This document shows positions 9,393-18,775 of a stretch of DNA of 64,000 nucleotides, one piece after another. The stretch lies in NCBI RefSeq assembly GCF_002289565.1, contig NZ_NTFY01000060.1, positions 288,869 through 352,868 on the forward strand, read 5' to 3'. How positions within the stretch are numbered: the stretch's first letter is position 1; every line of letters begins with the position of its first letter. The stretch comes from Rhodopirellula sp. SM50. Lineage in GTDB: Bacteria; Planctomycetota; Planctomycetia; Pirellulales; Pirellulaceae. A program made the position numbers and the translations under genes. Under the pieces are notes generated by a model. That model ran no database searches. It was not told the DNA's origin and saw only the letters and a program-made list of their open reading frames with translations.

Positions 9393-10367
9393 TCACCAAA
9401 CGGCGACGACTTTCGCCGATTCTCCGATCGCCGTTTGAATCCAGTCCAGGAAGCGATCAAAGGGCTGGCCGATGCCTTCGCGGAACTCCGTCACTTTGCC
9501 GCCGACCTGCATGCACGCCGCCTGACCGCCGAACCGCCAGGCGGATCCCGACGTGCCTTGTCGGAACGTGTCTTCGGCAGAGCGTCCGACACGAATGCAA
9601 TCATCCAGAATTCGCGATCCCAGTCGAAAGCCGTCCGGAAAAACTTCTTCACCGGTAAACGCTTGCTCGTCGCCCGGTGGGAACGTGCGGCCGCGACGAT
9701 GCCGCATCGCCGCGCGGTGAACTTGGCGAACACTCATCAGATCGATCGGCGGCGGGTCGTTGTTCTTGATCAGCTCGCAACGTTTCAGTTTCGCTTCGAC
9801 CTCAGCTAGCTTGCCCACAATCATCATCACGGCCACGTCGAGGTGTTCGCCTCTGGCGGCTGCTTTGAAGCGTCGGCATTGAAACGTGGTCGTCGCATTG
9901 ACGCGGACCGAGCAGGTTCGCAAGGAGGTGTCGTCATACAAATGGCCGACCGTGGCGAATCCCCATTTGATTTCGCCGTCGATCCCCTTCCAGCGCAGTA
10001 AGAATCCGCTGGCTGCGTCGCGTGTCCCGAGTTTGGTGCTCGCCGCGGTGGGAACGTAATCGCCGAGCGACTCGACATCCGATCGAATCAGCAACAAGTT
10101 GAACTTGCCGTCGCTGCGTTTGAGTCTGATTTGAAAGTGCGGCGGAACCCGTTTGGCATGGGCCACACGTTCCCGTTTGCGGGGCAGATAGACTCGCAGG
10201 GCGAGCTGCCATCCGAAGGGTTTGCCGCCGCTGACCTTTCGTCCGATTCCGATTTCGCTGGATTGGCCCGTGATCGCTTTGACGTGGCGCTTTGCGGTCG
10301 CGACCACTCGCCGCCACTGATCCGGTGTGAGTTCGTCGTATCGCTTGATCGTTACCGCTGGCATCAT
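9393..10367 (-). CDS. Putative chymotrypsin-fold serine protease, cytoplasmic
   Basis: 324-residue protein with no close family recognised by eye. Three spaced motifs match the trypsin/chymotrypsin triad: TVGHLYDD (His142, like TAAHC), HLDVAVMMI (Asp177, like DIALL) and GTSGSAW (Ser273, like GDSGG), in the right order with plausible spacing. No signal peptide or membrane segment is visible, so it would act inside the cell. The first 110 residues are basic and look like a separate domain. The start is ATG 10367 or the adjacent ATG 10364; the frame stays open far upstream but that part overlaps the divergent lipoprotein gene. The protease call is inference from motifs. Confidence 0.6.
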   Translation of the reverse strand: MMPAVTIKRYDELTPDQWRRVVATAKRHVKAITGQSSEIGIGRKVSGGKPFGWQLALRVYLPRKRERVAHAKRVPPHFQIRLKRSDGKFNLLLIRSDVESLGDYVPTAASTKLGTRDAASGFLLRWKGIDGEIKWGFATVGHLYDDTSLRTCSVRVNATTTFQCRRFKAAARGEHLDVAVMMIVGKLAEVEAKLKRCELIKNNDPPPIDLMSVRQVHRAAMRHRRGRTFPPGDEQAFTGEEVFPDGFRLGSRILDDCIRVGRSAEDTFRQGTSGSAWRFGGQAACMQVGGKVTEFREGIGQPFDRFLDWIQTAIGESAKVVAVW

Positions 10368-10490
10368 TCGTTCAATCCCATCAACCGTTCTGACAGGGTG
10401 GCCACGGGCTGCGGGTGAACCGCGGGACCCCCAGTCCCGATACACCCCCCGTGGGAACTTACTTTGTCGTACCAAGGATGGGAGACAGAA

Positions 10491-11531
10491 ATGCGTCACA
10501 AATCTATGCCCGCCGTGCTGTTGGCGGTCGGCCTGCTGGCGATGGTTGGAAGTCTGGGTTGCACACCGCGTGTCCGGATCCGTGCGGCGCCCGGCCCTGA
10601 TGACACCGGCATTCGGTACTACCGCCCAAAGCCGTATCTGCGGATTGAACCGGGCGGAAGCGTGGTGACCGAGGGCAAGGTTTCGACGACACGGCCGAGC
10701 GATGAGTTCGTCGCCATCTCGCTGGAATACCTGCCCGACTTCTCCGAAGAGTATTCGATCGACGTGCGGCCCGGACTGGGATCGGCCCACGTCTCGGTCG
10801 GCTTGACCGATGGCTGGAATCTGACATCGCTGAACCAAAAGCTTGATTCGCAATTTGACGAAAACGTCAAAGCGATCGCCGACTTGGCCAAGGCGGGAAC
10901 CGGTTTTCTTCCCACGGCCAAGGATTCCGGCGGCGGCATCCCGGGAGGTTCGCAGAAGTTTGTCGTCGCGGCGACCAACGTCCCGATCGGTTACTACGAA
11001 TCGGTGATCAGCAAAGACGCGTGCGGCAAGAAACGTCTGTACGGTTGGCGATACGTCGGTTTCCTGCCGTTTAGTCCTTGTCCGACCGAGATGTGCGGCG
11101 GCCAGCAATTGGTCTGTGGCTCAGTCCCCTCGGAGCTGTTCGGCATCGTGTTTGAAAACGGCGTGATGACCTTCAAACGTCTCGATGCGATCCCGGAGGT
11201 TCCCGACACGACGCGACAATCGGTCAGCACGGGGCAGTTCGTCGTCAGTGCTTCCCGGCAAGAGAGGCTGGACGCCTTGGCCACCGCGATTCGGAAAGCG
11301 ATTCTGCAGAACGAAGGTATGGAATCCAAGGTGAGCGTGACTCAGGCCGACGATTGGATGACCGTCCAGTGGGACATCGAATTATTGGGCACGATGACCA
11401 AGACGACGACCCGCGAACGGTTTATCAAGTCGCTCGTCCAACACGAAGCGGTCGAGCAGACGTTGCACGATCTGGGCGATCCGATTCCGACTGTTCTTCC
11501 GATCGCGGGGCTGATGGGGGAAGAGCGGTAG
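10491..11531 (+). CDS. Hypothetical lipoprotein
   Basis: 346 residues. The N-terminus is a lipoprotein signal with lipobox LGC at Cys24. ATG 10491 has GGAG six bases upstream. The mature protein is mixed alpha/beta, with no recognised domain, and contains six further cysteines in the middle third, including CGKK, CPTEMCGG and VCG. It is divergently placed from the protease candidate. Function unknown; envelope location is the only supported inference. Confidence 0.75.
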   Translation: MRHKSMPAVLLAVGLLAMVGSLGCTPRVRIRAAPGPDDTGIRYYRPKPYLRIEPGGSVVTEGKVSTTRPSDEFVAISLEYLPDFSEEYSIDVRPGLGSAHVSVGLTDGWNLTSLNQKLDSQFDENVKAIADLAKAGTGFLPTAKDSGGGIPGGSQKFVVAATNVPIGYYESVISKDACGKKRLYGWRYVGFLPFSPCPTEMCGGQQLVCGSVPSELFGIVFENGVMTFKRLDAIPEVPDTTRQSVSTGQFVVSASRQERLDALATAIRKAILQNEGMESKVSVTQADDWMTVQWDIELLGTMTKTTTRERFIKSLVQHEAVEQTLHDLGDPIPTVLPIAGLMGEER

Positions 11532-11546
11532 GCGGGTAGCGGGTAG

Positions 11547-11584
11547 GTCATGCTGTGCATGACGCACGTCACGCACAGCGTGAC
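11547..11584. repeat. Pair of inverted mini-hairpin repeats
   Basis: GTCATGC-TGT-GCATGAC (11547-11563) and GTCACGC-ACA-GCGTGAC (11568-11584) are each perfect 7-bp hairpins and lie in opposite orientation, flanked by GTAG and CTAC. They occupy the spacer between the lipoprotein gene and cydA. Confidence 0.75.
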
Positions 11585-11698
11585 CTACTCGCTGAGCGTG
11601 ATGACACGGCGGCGTGCGACAATTGACCGGCTGCACGTGGTGGGTGCCCAGGCCTAGAATTCAACGTCGCAATCCTTCTCATGTTTGAGAAAACCATC

Positions 11699-13171
11699 AT
11701 GATGGACGTCGAACTTCTTAGTCGACTGCAGTTTGCCGGAACGATCATGTTCCACTACTTGTTCCCGCCGCTATCGATCGGTCTGGGGCTGCAGTTGTTC
11801 TTGTGCGAGTTGGCGTATGTCCGCACGGGGCATCCGGCGTGGGAAGCTGCGGCTCGATTTTGGACGCGCGTCTTTGCGGTCAATTTCGCGATGGGTGTGG
11901 CGACCGGGATCGTGATGGAGTTCGAATTCGGAACCAACTGGGCGGCGTACTCGCGATTCGTCGGCGACGTGTTCGGGTCTGCGCTTGCCGCCGAAGGCAT
12001 TTTTGCGTTCTTCTTGGAGAGCGGATTTCTGGCGATCCTGGTGTTCGGCTGGGACCGCGTCGGTCCGAAGATGCATCTTTTCAGCACCTTGATGGTGTTT
12101 CTCGGATCGGTCTTTAGCGCCGTCTGGATCGTGATCGCCAACAGCTGGCAACAGACTCCGGCGGGGTATCACATCGTTTGGCAGGAGATCCAGGGCCAAA
12201 GCGTTCCCCGCGCCGAAGTGACGGATTTTTGGGCGATGGTGTTTAACCCATCGTCGGTGGATCGATTGACGCACACCCTGATCGGGGCGTTGGTGCTGGG
12301 CGCCTTCTTCGTCGCGTCGGTGTGCACGTTTTATTTGCTCAAGCAGCGACATGACGACGTCGCGCGGCGTTGTCTTTCGATCGCCCTGCCGAGTGCGTTG
12401 GCGTTCACACTGCTTGCCGCACTCACCGGTCACGACTCGGCACAGAAACTGGTCGAAACCCAACCGGCCAAGCTGGCTGCGATGGAGGCGCATTTTAAAA
12501 CGACCGATCAGCCCACCGGGCTGTATTTATTCGGCTGGCCGGATGCCGAAGACGAAACGGTTCACTTCGGTGTTCGCGTGCCTTGGTTGCTCAGCTTGAT
12601 GGTCTACAACGATCCCGGCAAACCGGTTCCGGGCATGGATCAGATTCCCGAATCCGATCGACCGCCGGTGTGGCTGCCGTTTCAAATGTTCCACCTGATG
12701 GTCGGCTTGGGCACGATGATGATCGTGCTGGCGGCGCTGGCGTGTTGGTTTTGGTTCAAAGAAACATATCAAAACCATCGCTGGTTGATGTGGTCGATCG
12801 TGTTGATGCCGCTGGCGGCGATGACGGCCAACCAGGCCGGGTGGATCACCGCCGAGGTCGGACGGCAACCCTGGATCGTGCACCCATCGGTTCAAAACGG
12901 TGTGGAGATGATGGGATTGAGAACCAAAGACGGGCTGAGTGAATCGGTGACGGCCGAGCAGGTACTCAGTTCGATCGTCTTGTTCGCCGTCATCTATTCG
13001 CTGTTGTTCGCGGTTTGGATCTTTGTCCTCAACCACAAGATCCAACATGGTCCCGAAAGCATCGAGGAACTTGAATCGCATAAACGGACTCGCAGCGCAT
13101 CGAAACTGTCGGATCAGATCCGTCACGGTGGCACAGGTCGTGGCGGCGGACTAATGGACGAGGAGTTGTGA
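11699..13171 (+). CDS. cydA: Cytochrome bd ubiquinol oxidase subunit I
   Basis: 490-residue multi-spanning heme subunit of the bd-type terminal oxidase, which oxidises quinol and reduces oxygen to water at high affinity. The N-terminus [20 protein letters not shown] carries the heme b ligand His19. A second His lies in RLTHTLIG, and the GRQPW motif near residue 387 is diagnostic. The periplasmic Q-loop is short, as in the CIO-like branch. ATG 11699 is used because it gives the family N-terminus with GAG nine bases upstream; ATG 11681 is six codons earlier. The stop overlaps cydB. Confidence 0.96.
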   Translation: MMDVELLSRLQFAGTIMFHYLFPPLSIGLGLQLFLCELAYVRTGHPAWEAAARFWTRVFAVNFAMGVATGIVMEFEFGTNWAAYSRFVGDVFGSALAAEGIFAFFLESGFLAILVFGWDRVGPKMHLFSTLMVFLGSVFSAVWIVIANSWQQTPAGYHIVWQEIQGQSVPRAEVTDFWAMVFNPSSVDRLTHTLIGALVLGAFFVASVCTFYLLKQRHDDVARRCLSIALPSALAFTLLAALTGHDSAQKLVETQPAKLAAMEAHFKTTDQPTGLYLFGWPDAEDETVHFGVRVPWLLSLMVYNDPGKPVPGMDQIPESDRPPVWLPFQMFHLMVGLGTMMIVLAALACWFWFKETYQNHRWLMWSIVLMPLAAMTANQAGWITAEVGRQPWIVHPSVQNGVEMMGLRTKDGLSESVTAEQVLSSIVLFAVIYSLLFAVWIFVLNHKIQHGPESIEELESHKRTRSASKLSDQIRHGGTGRGGGLMDEEL

Positions 13172-14199
13172 TGAGCTACGACACGATCACGTTGGTCTGG
13201 TTTTTCCTGCTCGGTGTTTTACTGACCGGGTACGCGATCCTGGACGGATTCGATCTGGGGGTCGGGATCCTGCATCCATTCATCGCCAAAGATGATCGTG
13301 AGCGGCGGTTGGTGATGAACTCCATCGGACCGCTATGGGATGGCAATGAAGTCTGGTTGGTGACCTTCGGCGGGGCGTTGTTCGCTGCGTTCCCCAACGC
13401 CTACGCCACGGTGTTCAGCAGTTTTTACGCCGCGTTCCATTTGCTGTTGACGTGTCTGATCGGCCGCGCGGTCAGTTTGGAATTCCGTTCCAAGGTGCAT
13501 TCGACCACTTGGCGACGATTTTGGGACACGGTTTTTTTTCTCTCGTCGATCACCGCGGCGGCACTGCTCGGAATCGCCGGCGGTAACGTGATGGCCGGTA
13601 TGCAAGTCGGCCCGATGTTCCGATACGAGGGCGGGTTGCTGGACCAGTTGTACTGGTATCCGTTGCTGGTAGGGACGCTCACCGTGTCCTTGTTCGCGCT
13701 GCACGGGTCGATTTATCTCTTTCTCAAGACAGAAGGCGAGCTGCAGCAGCGGGTGCGGAACCGGATTCTTCGACTGTTTTATTGTTTTGCGGGATTGTAC
13801 GCGGTGGTCACCATCGCCACCTGGTTGCACGTCCCGCACGCGACCGAAACGCTGACCCGGCATCCATGGCTGTGGATCGTTCCGGTGCTCAACGCGTTGG
13901 CGGTGTTGAACATTCCACGGGCGATGCATTTGGGCAAACCCGGCTACGCGTTTTTTACTTCGTCGATGGTCATTGCCGCGTTGGCGTCACTGTTCAGCGT
14001 CGCGATCTTTCCCAATTTCGTGCTTTCGACGATCGATCCGGCGTACAGTGTGACGCTGGAAAACGCCCGCAGCAGTCACCAGACGCTGATCACCATGCTG
14101 TGGATCGCGTTGATCGGCATGCCCTGCGTGGCCAGTTACACGATCACGATCTACTGGATCTTTCGCGGCAAGGTGCAACTGGATTCGAACAGCTATTGA
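13171..14199 (+). CDS. cydB: Cytochrome bd ubiquinol oxidase subunit II
   Basis: 342-residue membrane partner of CydA. The N-terminal segment contains YAILDGFDLGVG, the hallmark of CydB, followed by WDGNEVWLV; about eight transmembrane helices follow. ATG 13171 overlaps the cydA stop (TGATG) and AGGAG lies five bases upstream, so the pair is co-translated. No cydX or cydDC gene is visible here. The stop is followed within a few bases by a dispersed repeat. Confidence 0.96.
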   Translation: MSYDTITLVWFFLLGVLLTGYAILDGFDLGVGILHPFIAKDDRERRLVMNSIGPLWDGNEVWLVTFGGALFAAFPNAYATVFSSFYAAFHLLLTCLIGRAVSLEFRSKVHSTTWRRFWDTVFFLSSITAAALLGIAGGNVMAGMQVGPMFRYEGGLLDQLYWYPLLVGTLTVSLFALHGSIYLFLKTEGELQQRVRNRILRLFYCFAGLYAVVTIATWLHVPHATETLTRHPWLWIVPVLNALAVLNIPRAMHLGKPGYAFFTSSMVIAALASLFSVAIFPNFVLSTIDPAYSVTLENARSSHQTLITMLWIALIGMPCVASYTITIYWIFRGKVQLDSNSY

Positions 14200-14340
14200 G
14201 GGGGCCGCGGAAAAGGGATGCAGTAACCGTTGGTGTTTAGCCTTTAGGCGATTCCCGTTCGCTGCTACGCAGCGACAGGGGGCGGCTAAAGCCTGCACAC
14301 CAACACGTATGCCCGTGCCATTTGTACCTGCCCCCTTTTT
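14200..14340. repeat. Dispersed palindromic element, uninterrupted copy
   Basis: An approximately 140-bp element begins GGGGGCCGCGGAAAAGG. Its halves contain GTTGGTGT and ACACCAAC, and its centre forms a hairpin around GCTGCTACGCAGC. A second, reverse-oriented copy at 58481-58775 is interrupted by a nested insertion. This copy keeps the single uninterrupted GGCTTTAGCC site (as read on the minus strand) and so acts as the empty-site control. Confidence 0.8.
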
Positions 14341-14355
14341 AAAGCTGACAGAGCG

Positions 14356-16506
14356 TTAGTCGTCGTCGTTTCGGCGTGCTGCGCGTCCACCTTTGGCGGC
14401 GATCGAGGTGAGGCTTTTGGTGAGATCGACGCCGATTTCATCAGCCAGTTGAATGCACAACGCGATGGGGCTGCGGGCATCCGATTCGTCAGCTTCTTTC
14501 AAACGGTTTTCGACGTGAATTCGATCGAGCGACTCGGGCAGTCGCACGATTGCTTGGGAGTACCACATCACGGCGCGATCTTCGGCGCCCTGGCGGTAGG
14601 CGCCGGATCCGCGTCGGCTGAGTTCCCACCAGGCGTCGCCGAGTGCGACTTGATCGATCGCACGCGACGCCCCGCGGAGGTCCATCTTGACGACTTCGAC
14701 CAGATCGCCGCCGGTGCCATCGGCAACCAGGGGCAGCCCGGTTTGCCAATCCCCTTTGATGAAGCACAGGAAGCTACCGAAGGCGGCCCCTGCGGCGACG
14801 TCATCGGGGTTGCTGCGAAACCGCACCAGATCGTCGACGGATTGGTCGTACTCACGTTTGGCCGTTCCGAGCTGTGTTCTCAAACGCGTCAACAAACGCG
14901 AAACCTTGTCTTCACGATTGCTTGAGGTGAATCGGTTTGCGATGCGTGCGACGGAGCTGGCCAGCATGTATTCGTTTTCGCGAATGCCTGTATAGATCAC
15001 GGGAATCGCCCGTTTGAGAATGCCGTCGCCCTTGACGATGCTCGCGTCGCGGCTGGCGGTTTCTTCACCGAAGGCTTGGATCCATTTCAAATTCTCGCGA
15101 AACGAGTCGACTTCGAATCGGGCCACGCGTTGGTCGATGGCTTTGATCAACAGGGTTCCGTCATTGGATTCGATGGCCAGTCGGAGCGCGGCCTGTTGCA
15201 GCGCAAACGCGCCGGACGGATCGGCTTCCATGTCATCGGCAAGGGTGACAAATTCAGAAGCCAGCTTTCTTTTTTCGTCGGTGCTCTTGGCGTGTTGGAT
15301 CTTGTCGCGGAAAATGTCTCGCAGTTTGTTTTGGGCAGCGGTGAGTTCGATCGCCGAGGGAACGGGTTCTCGCGTCATCGCCGGATCGTCGACCATCAGC
15401 GGCAAATCGATCCCCATGTCGACTTGTGGTCTGATGATGTCGTCGGCCATTTCGGCGACTTGATCGGGTGCCAGGGACGCTTCGGGTTCGGGGTCGTCTT
15501 CGGCTTGTTCGACCGTGATCGCACGATGGATGTCACCGGCGCGGAGCGCGTCACTTTTTTCGTAGGTCATCGCCTGAAAGAGCTGCGCGTCGCTGAGTCC
15601 CTGCTCAAGTAGCACGGGGAAGCCGTTGGCCCAGAGGGCGAACGTGCCATCGATGCGCAGTTTCCCGAGGTAAGGGCTCATCTTCATCGGCGATTTCGGA
15701 TCGAAGTCCTTCGGTTCGGTCCAGTGGACGGCGTGCGCGTCGTTGACCTCCACCAACATGATGGTGTTTTCGGGACCGTCGTCGATCATGGCCGGCGTGA
15801 GTGCCCTGTTTTCACCGAAGATAAAGGCGGAATCGACCGGCAGCTGATAGTTCGTCTTGACGTCAAAACGCTCGGGTGAGACGAAGGCATCGGGGATGTA
15901 CTGCAGCAGGTCTTTGTTGGGTGGCATGTTCCAAGCGCGACTGAAGTCAAACTGCTTGTACAATTCCTCGTGACCCAGGTAGGGCAACAATTCGACTCGC
16001 CACGAAAGCGTCGGGACCCCACCCGAATTGGTCGTGTAAGACTTGGGGTAGTGCCCTTTTTCATCCAGGTAAAGGGCCAGCGCTTCGTTGATCCGTTGCA
16101 GGTTCTCAAACGCTCTTCGTCGGCGGCCGTCAGCGGTCAACTCGGTTTCGGGTTGGCGTTGCGAGATCGGTCGGATGCCGATCGTTTCTGCCAAACTGGT
16201 TCCGTTATCGTCCTTGCCGGATTCGCTTTCGGCAATTTCTTGAGTCGGCGTGTCTTTGGGCAGCGCAGACGCAACACTGGTCTTTACAATTTGCGGGCGC
16301 GGCTTGGCAACCACCGGATCGGCGGCGGGTTCGGCGGCCGTCGCCGGCTTCTCGGCGGCGTTTTGACTGGCAACCTCCTGGTTGGCGGTTCCGCCACCGC
16401 GATCGCGTTGTGCATGTTTGAGGAACAGGTCTTGCTGACTTTCGCCGCATCCCTGAATCAGGCCTAACAGACAAATGAGGGCTGTATAGCGGAACGATTT
16501 CGACAT
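14356..16506 (-). CDS. Large lipoprotein with DUF1559-like region
   Basis: 716 residues. ATG 16506 gives a clean lipoprotein signal, LLGLIQGC with Cys20; the open frame reaches upstream to 16659 but overlaps the previous gene. A low-complexity Ala/Pro linker follows, then a region like the DUF1559 pseudopilin body (LQRINEALALYLDEKGHYP, SWRVELLPYLGHEELY), but without a prepilin signal. The C-terminal half is helical and unrecognised. It is the last gene of a minus-strand cluster with a PilM-like protein, a DUF1573 protein and a true DUF1559 pseudopilin, so a link to a pilus-like or secretion apparatus is inferred. Confidence 0.8.
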   Translation of the reverse strand: MSKSFRYTALICLLGLIQGCGESQQDLFLKHAQRDRGGGTANQEVASQNAAEKPATAAEPAADPVVAKPRPQIVKTSVASALPKDTPTQEIAESESGKDDNGTSLAETIGIRPISQRQPETELTADGRRRRAFENLQRINEALALYLDEKGHYPKSYTTNSGGVPTLSWRVELLPYLGHEELYKQFDFSRAWNMPPNKDLLQYIPDAFVSPERFDVKTNYQLPVDSAFIFGENRALTPAMIDDGPENTIMLVEVNDAHAVHWTEPKDFDPKSPMKMSPYLGKLRIDGTFALWANGFPVLLEQGLSDAQLFQAMTYEKSDALRAGDIHRAITVEQAEDDPEPEASLAPDQVAEMADDIIRPQVDMGIDLPLMVDDPAMTREPVPSAIELTAAQNKLRDIFRDKIQHAKSTDEKRKLASEFVTLADDMEADPSGAFALQQAALRLAIESNDGTLLIKAIDQRVARFEVDSFRENLKWIQAFGEETASRDASIVKGDGILKRAIPVIYTGIRENEYMLASSVARIANRFTSSNREDKVSRLLTRLRTQLGTAKREYDQSVDDLVRFRSNPDDVAAGAAFGSFLCFIKGDWQTGLPLVADGTGGDLVEVVKMDLRGASRAIDQVALGDAWWELSRRGSGAYRQGAEDRAVMWYSQAIVRLPESLDRIHVENRLKEADESDARSPIALCIQLADEIGVDLTKSLTSIAAKGGRAARRNDDD

Positions 16507-16559
16507 GTTGTCAGTGCTGCGTTGCGTTGAACCAGACACGTTACTCTCTCTTTGAACGT

Positions 16560-18731
16560 TTAGATGTCGCATAGAATTCGCTTGACCCAGCCGTGTGTCA
16601 GGGCTCCACCACCACAGCACCATGTTTGCTGAATGTCGAATTCGTCGTGTTGTTGGCATTGGTCATTGACCAGTTTGGACAGTCTTCCGCGCATCTCATC
16701 GATACGATGTTCGACGCCTTCGAATTGAGTTTCCGGATGCTCCAAAGACGCGGGGTTGCGTTTCAGTGTTTCTGCCTCGGAGTGTGTCGTTTTTGTGGTT
16801 CGGCTGATCAAGCGAGTGAATTCGTTACCGCCCGATTCAAAGGCCCAGAACCAGCATGACACGCTGCTGACGATGATCGCGATGGTCATTTCCGCGCCAC
16901 AGTCAAACAGAGCCACGGTCGGCAACTTCGCGTCGGCGCGGTCCTCGGTTTGATTCAGTTCCAACTGATCGGCGAACTCAAATGCGGCAAAATTCATCAG
17001 GGCGATTGGTGTCGCTTGCAAGCCACTGACGGGCAAACCGGCCAAGCTGAGATTTTCGAGATAGCGATCAACGAATTGCTTCTTTGCGGCCGACACAAAC
17101 GCCGGGCGTCCGATCGCGGTCAATTCGTCTTCGGGAAGGGGGGCAATCCATCGCACGCAAGCCACTTCGTCCAGCGGCAGCGGAATCCGAGACTCCACCT
17201 CTTTTTCGAACATTCCTTTCACTTGCTTGTCAGCGATCGGAGGCAATTTGACGAAGCGTGAAACCAGCTCGCGGGCAGGGAAACTGACCCAGACGGGCGT
17301 CGATTCGACATCGTGCTGGTCCATGAACGTTGCGATCGCCGTCCGGATCGACTCGTCCAATGTGGATTCGGCAGTGCTTCGCGTCAGCGGGGCGTCGAAG
17401 GAGAATTTGTGACATTCCGCCAAACGTGGCCGTTGATCGCTGGCCAGTTCCAAGCAAACCGCTTTGATACCTGACGCGCCGATATCGAGCCCCCAGCATC
17501 GTTCTGCTTTCTTGCGGCCGAGTCGTTTCAACAAGCCTTTCTTGGGAGAGAAATCGTCTTGGAAACGCCCCAGCCCGAGCCCCTGCAGTGCCAGGCCGAT
17601 GGCGGCGTTGAATTGACCGGGTGAGGCGCGGAGTGCGGCGTTGTCCTCCAGATCGATGCTCGTCGGAAATGCCAGGATTCCCAGTGAACCGCCGACCCAG
17701 CTGCGCGGTTTGACCTCCAATGGTGCGAACAGGTCGCGAGGCGTCGACCGGGCCGCTTTGACCTGTTGGCTGAGCCGTTGGAGCATCTTGACCGCTCGGG
17801 GGTCACCGCCAGATTGCTCGCTCCAGAGTTTTGAAATCCGCCCCAGGGTCGGGGTCGCAAAGGGTTCACCGCTGAATTGGTTGGCCAGCCATCCGATTCG
17901 TTCGACCGTCTGATGCAGGTCGAGATAGGCTTGGTTGCGTGCGATCGCGGGGACGCATTGCAGGATCTCCGCGGCCGCGGTGGACTTGTGATTTTGGTGC
18001 AGCGTGGTCGCTTTGGTGACCAGCTTTTTGCCCACCTTGCGGGCCAGGTTGGCGACCGTCTCGTCATCCGGTTTGAGTTCCAACAAGCGGTCCAGAATGG
18101 CTCCTGATGTGGCCCAGTCCCGTTTCTGAAACGCCTCCTGCAGTGATTGCTCGGCATCGTTGAGCTGTTGGAGCAACAGCCTGGATTGCTGCAGTTGACG
18201 TTCCGCCTCGGGCGTCATCAATTTCGGCGACAATGCAGAGAGCAATTCGACGACGCGTGCCGAGTCTCCCGATTCGTAGGCCTGTTGTGCCGCTGCGATC
18301 CGCTCCGACGCCGAGCCACATTCTTGCTCAGCGATCCGGTCAATTTTTTGTTGTGCCGTTGTCGCTTGGGTGATCACGTCTTTGAATCGGTAATCCTTTT
18401 CACGCGTGACGACGGCCAACAGCCCTTTCGATCTTTCAAAATCGCGTTCTTTCGCGGCATCGATCGCATCGGCGATCTTGGCTTCCAGATCTCGTTTGCG
18501 TTTGGATAGCGAGCCGATTAGATCTGATCCGCAATTGCCGCAAAACGACTGCGTCAACAACACGGGCTTGCTGCATTGGGCGCAGGGTTCGAGGAGTGCA
18601 TGCCCGCAACCGGCGCAGAATTGACCGCCCGATGGATTGGTCGCGTCGCACGCACCGCAAGTCATCTTGCCGGACGGCTGTGTCGGGCTTGTCGACGGGG
18701 TGATCTGATCAACAGGTGAAGAACTAGACAT
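16560..18731 (-). CDS. Zinc-ribbon / helical / PilM-like fusion protein
   Basis: 723-residue cytoplasmic protein. Two zinc ribbons lie at the N-terminus: CxxC pairs at 25/28 and 39/42, then 50/53 and 64/67. A helical region (about 75-330) follows. Residues 411-723 match the actin-like ATPase PilM: WGLDIGASGIKAV is the phosphate-1 motif and CGGGA near the C-terminus is the adenosine motif. The protein stops about a dozen residues after CGGGA, whereas PilM normally continues and ends in an AIGLALRGL segment. Here that segment (FNAAIGLALQGL, about 374-385) lies before the PilM start, which suggests circular permutation. Normal partners PilN and PilO are absent nearby. It is 44 bp downstream of the DUF1573 gene. 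Confidence 0.82.
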   Translation of the reverse strand: MSSSSPVDQITPSTSPTQPSGKMTCGACDATNPSGGQFCAGCGHALLEPCAQCSKPVLLTQSFCGNCGSDLIGSLSKRKRDLEAKIADAIDAAKERDFERSKGLLAVVTREKDYRFKDVITQATTAQQKIDRIAEQECGSASERIAAAQQAYESGDSARVVELLSALSPKLMTPEAERQLQQSRLLLQQLNDAEQSLQEAFQKRDWATSGAILDRLLELKPDDETVANLARKVGKKLVTKATTLHQNHKSTAAAEILQCVPAIARNQAYLDLHQTVERIGWLANQFSGEPFATPTLGRISKLWSEQSGGDPRAVKMLQRLSQQVKAARSTPRDLFAPLEVKPRSWVGGSLGILAFPTSIDLEDNAALRASPGQFNAAIGLALQGLGLGRFQDDFSPKKGLLKRLGRKKAERCWGLDIGASGIKAVCLELASDQRPRLAECHKFSFDAPLTRSTAESTLDESIRTAIATFMDQHDVESTPVWVSFPARELVSRFVKLPPIADKQVKGMFEKEVESRIPLPLDEVACVRWIAPLPEDELTAIGRPAFVSAAKKQFVDRYLENLSLAGLPVSGLQATPIALMNFAAFEFADQLELNQTEDRADAKLPTVALFDCGAEMTIAIIVSSVSCWFWAFESGGNEFTRLISRTTKTTHSEAETLKRNPASLEHPETQFEGVEHRIDEMRGRLSKLVNDQCQQHDEFDIQQTWCCGGGALTHGWVKRILCDI

Positions 18732-18775
18732 CTCGAATTTCGTGACGAAGAACTAAAGCGGGTGAAGCATCCTGG

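Noticed and set aside
10368..11108. Upstream extension of the protease-candidate frame to 571 residues
   Set aside because: It is antisense to the lipoprotein gene that has a good ribosome site and lipobox, and the extra residues have no family features.
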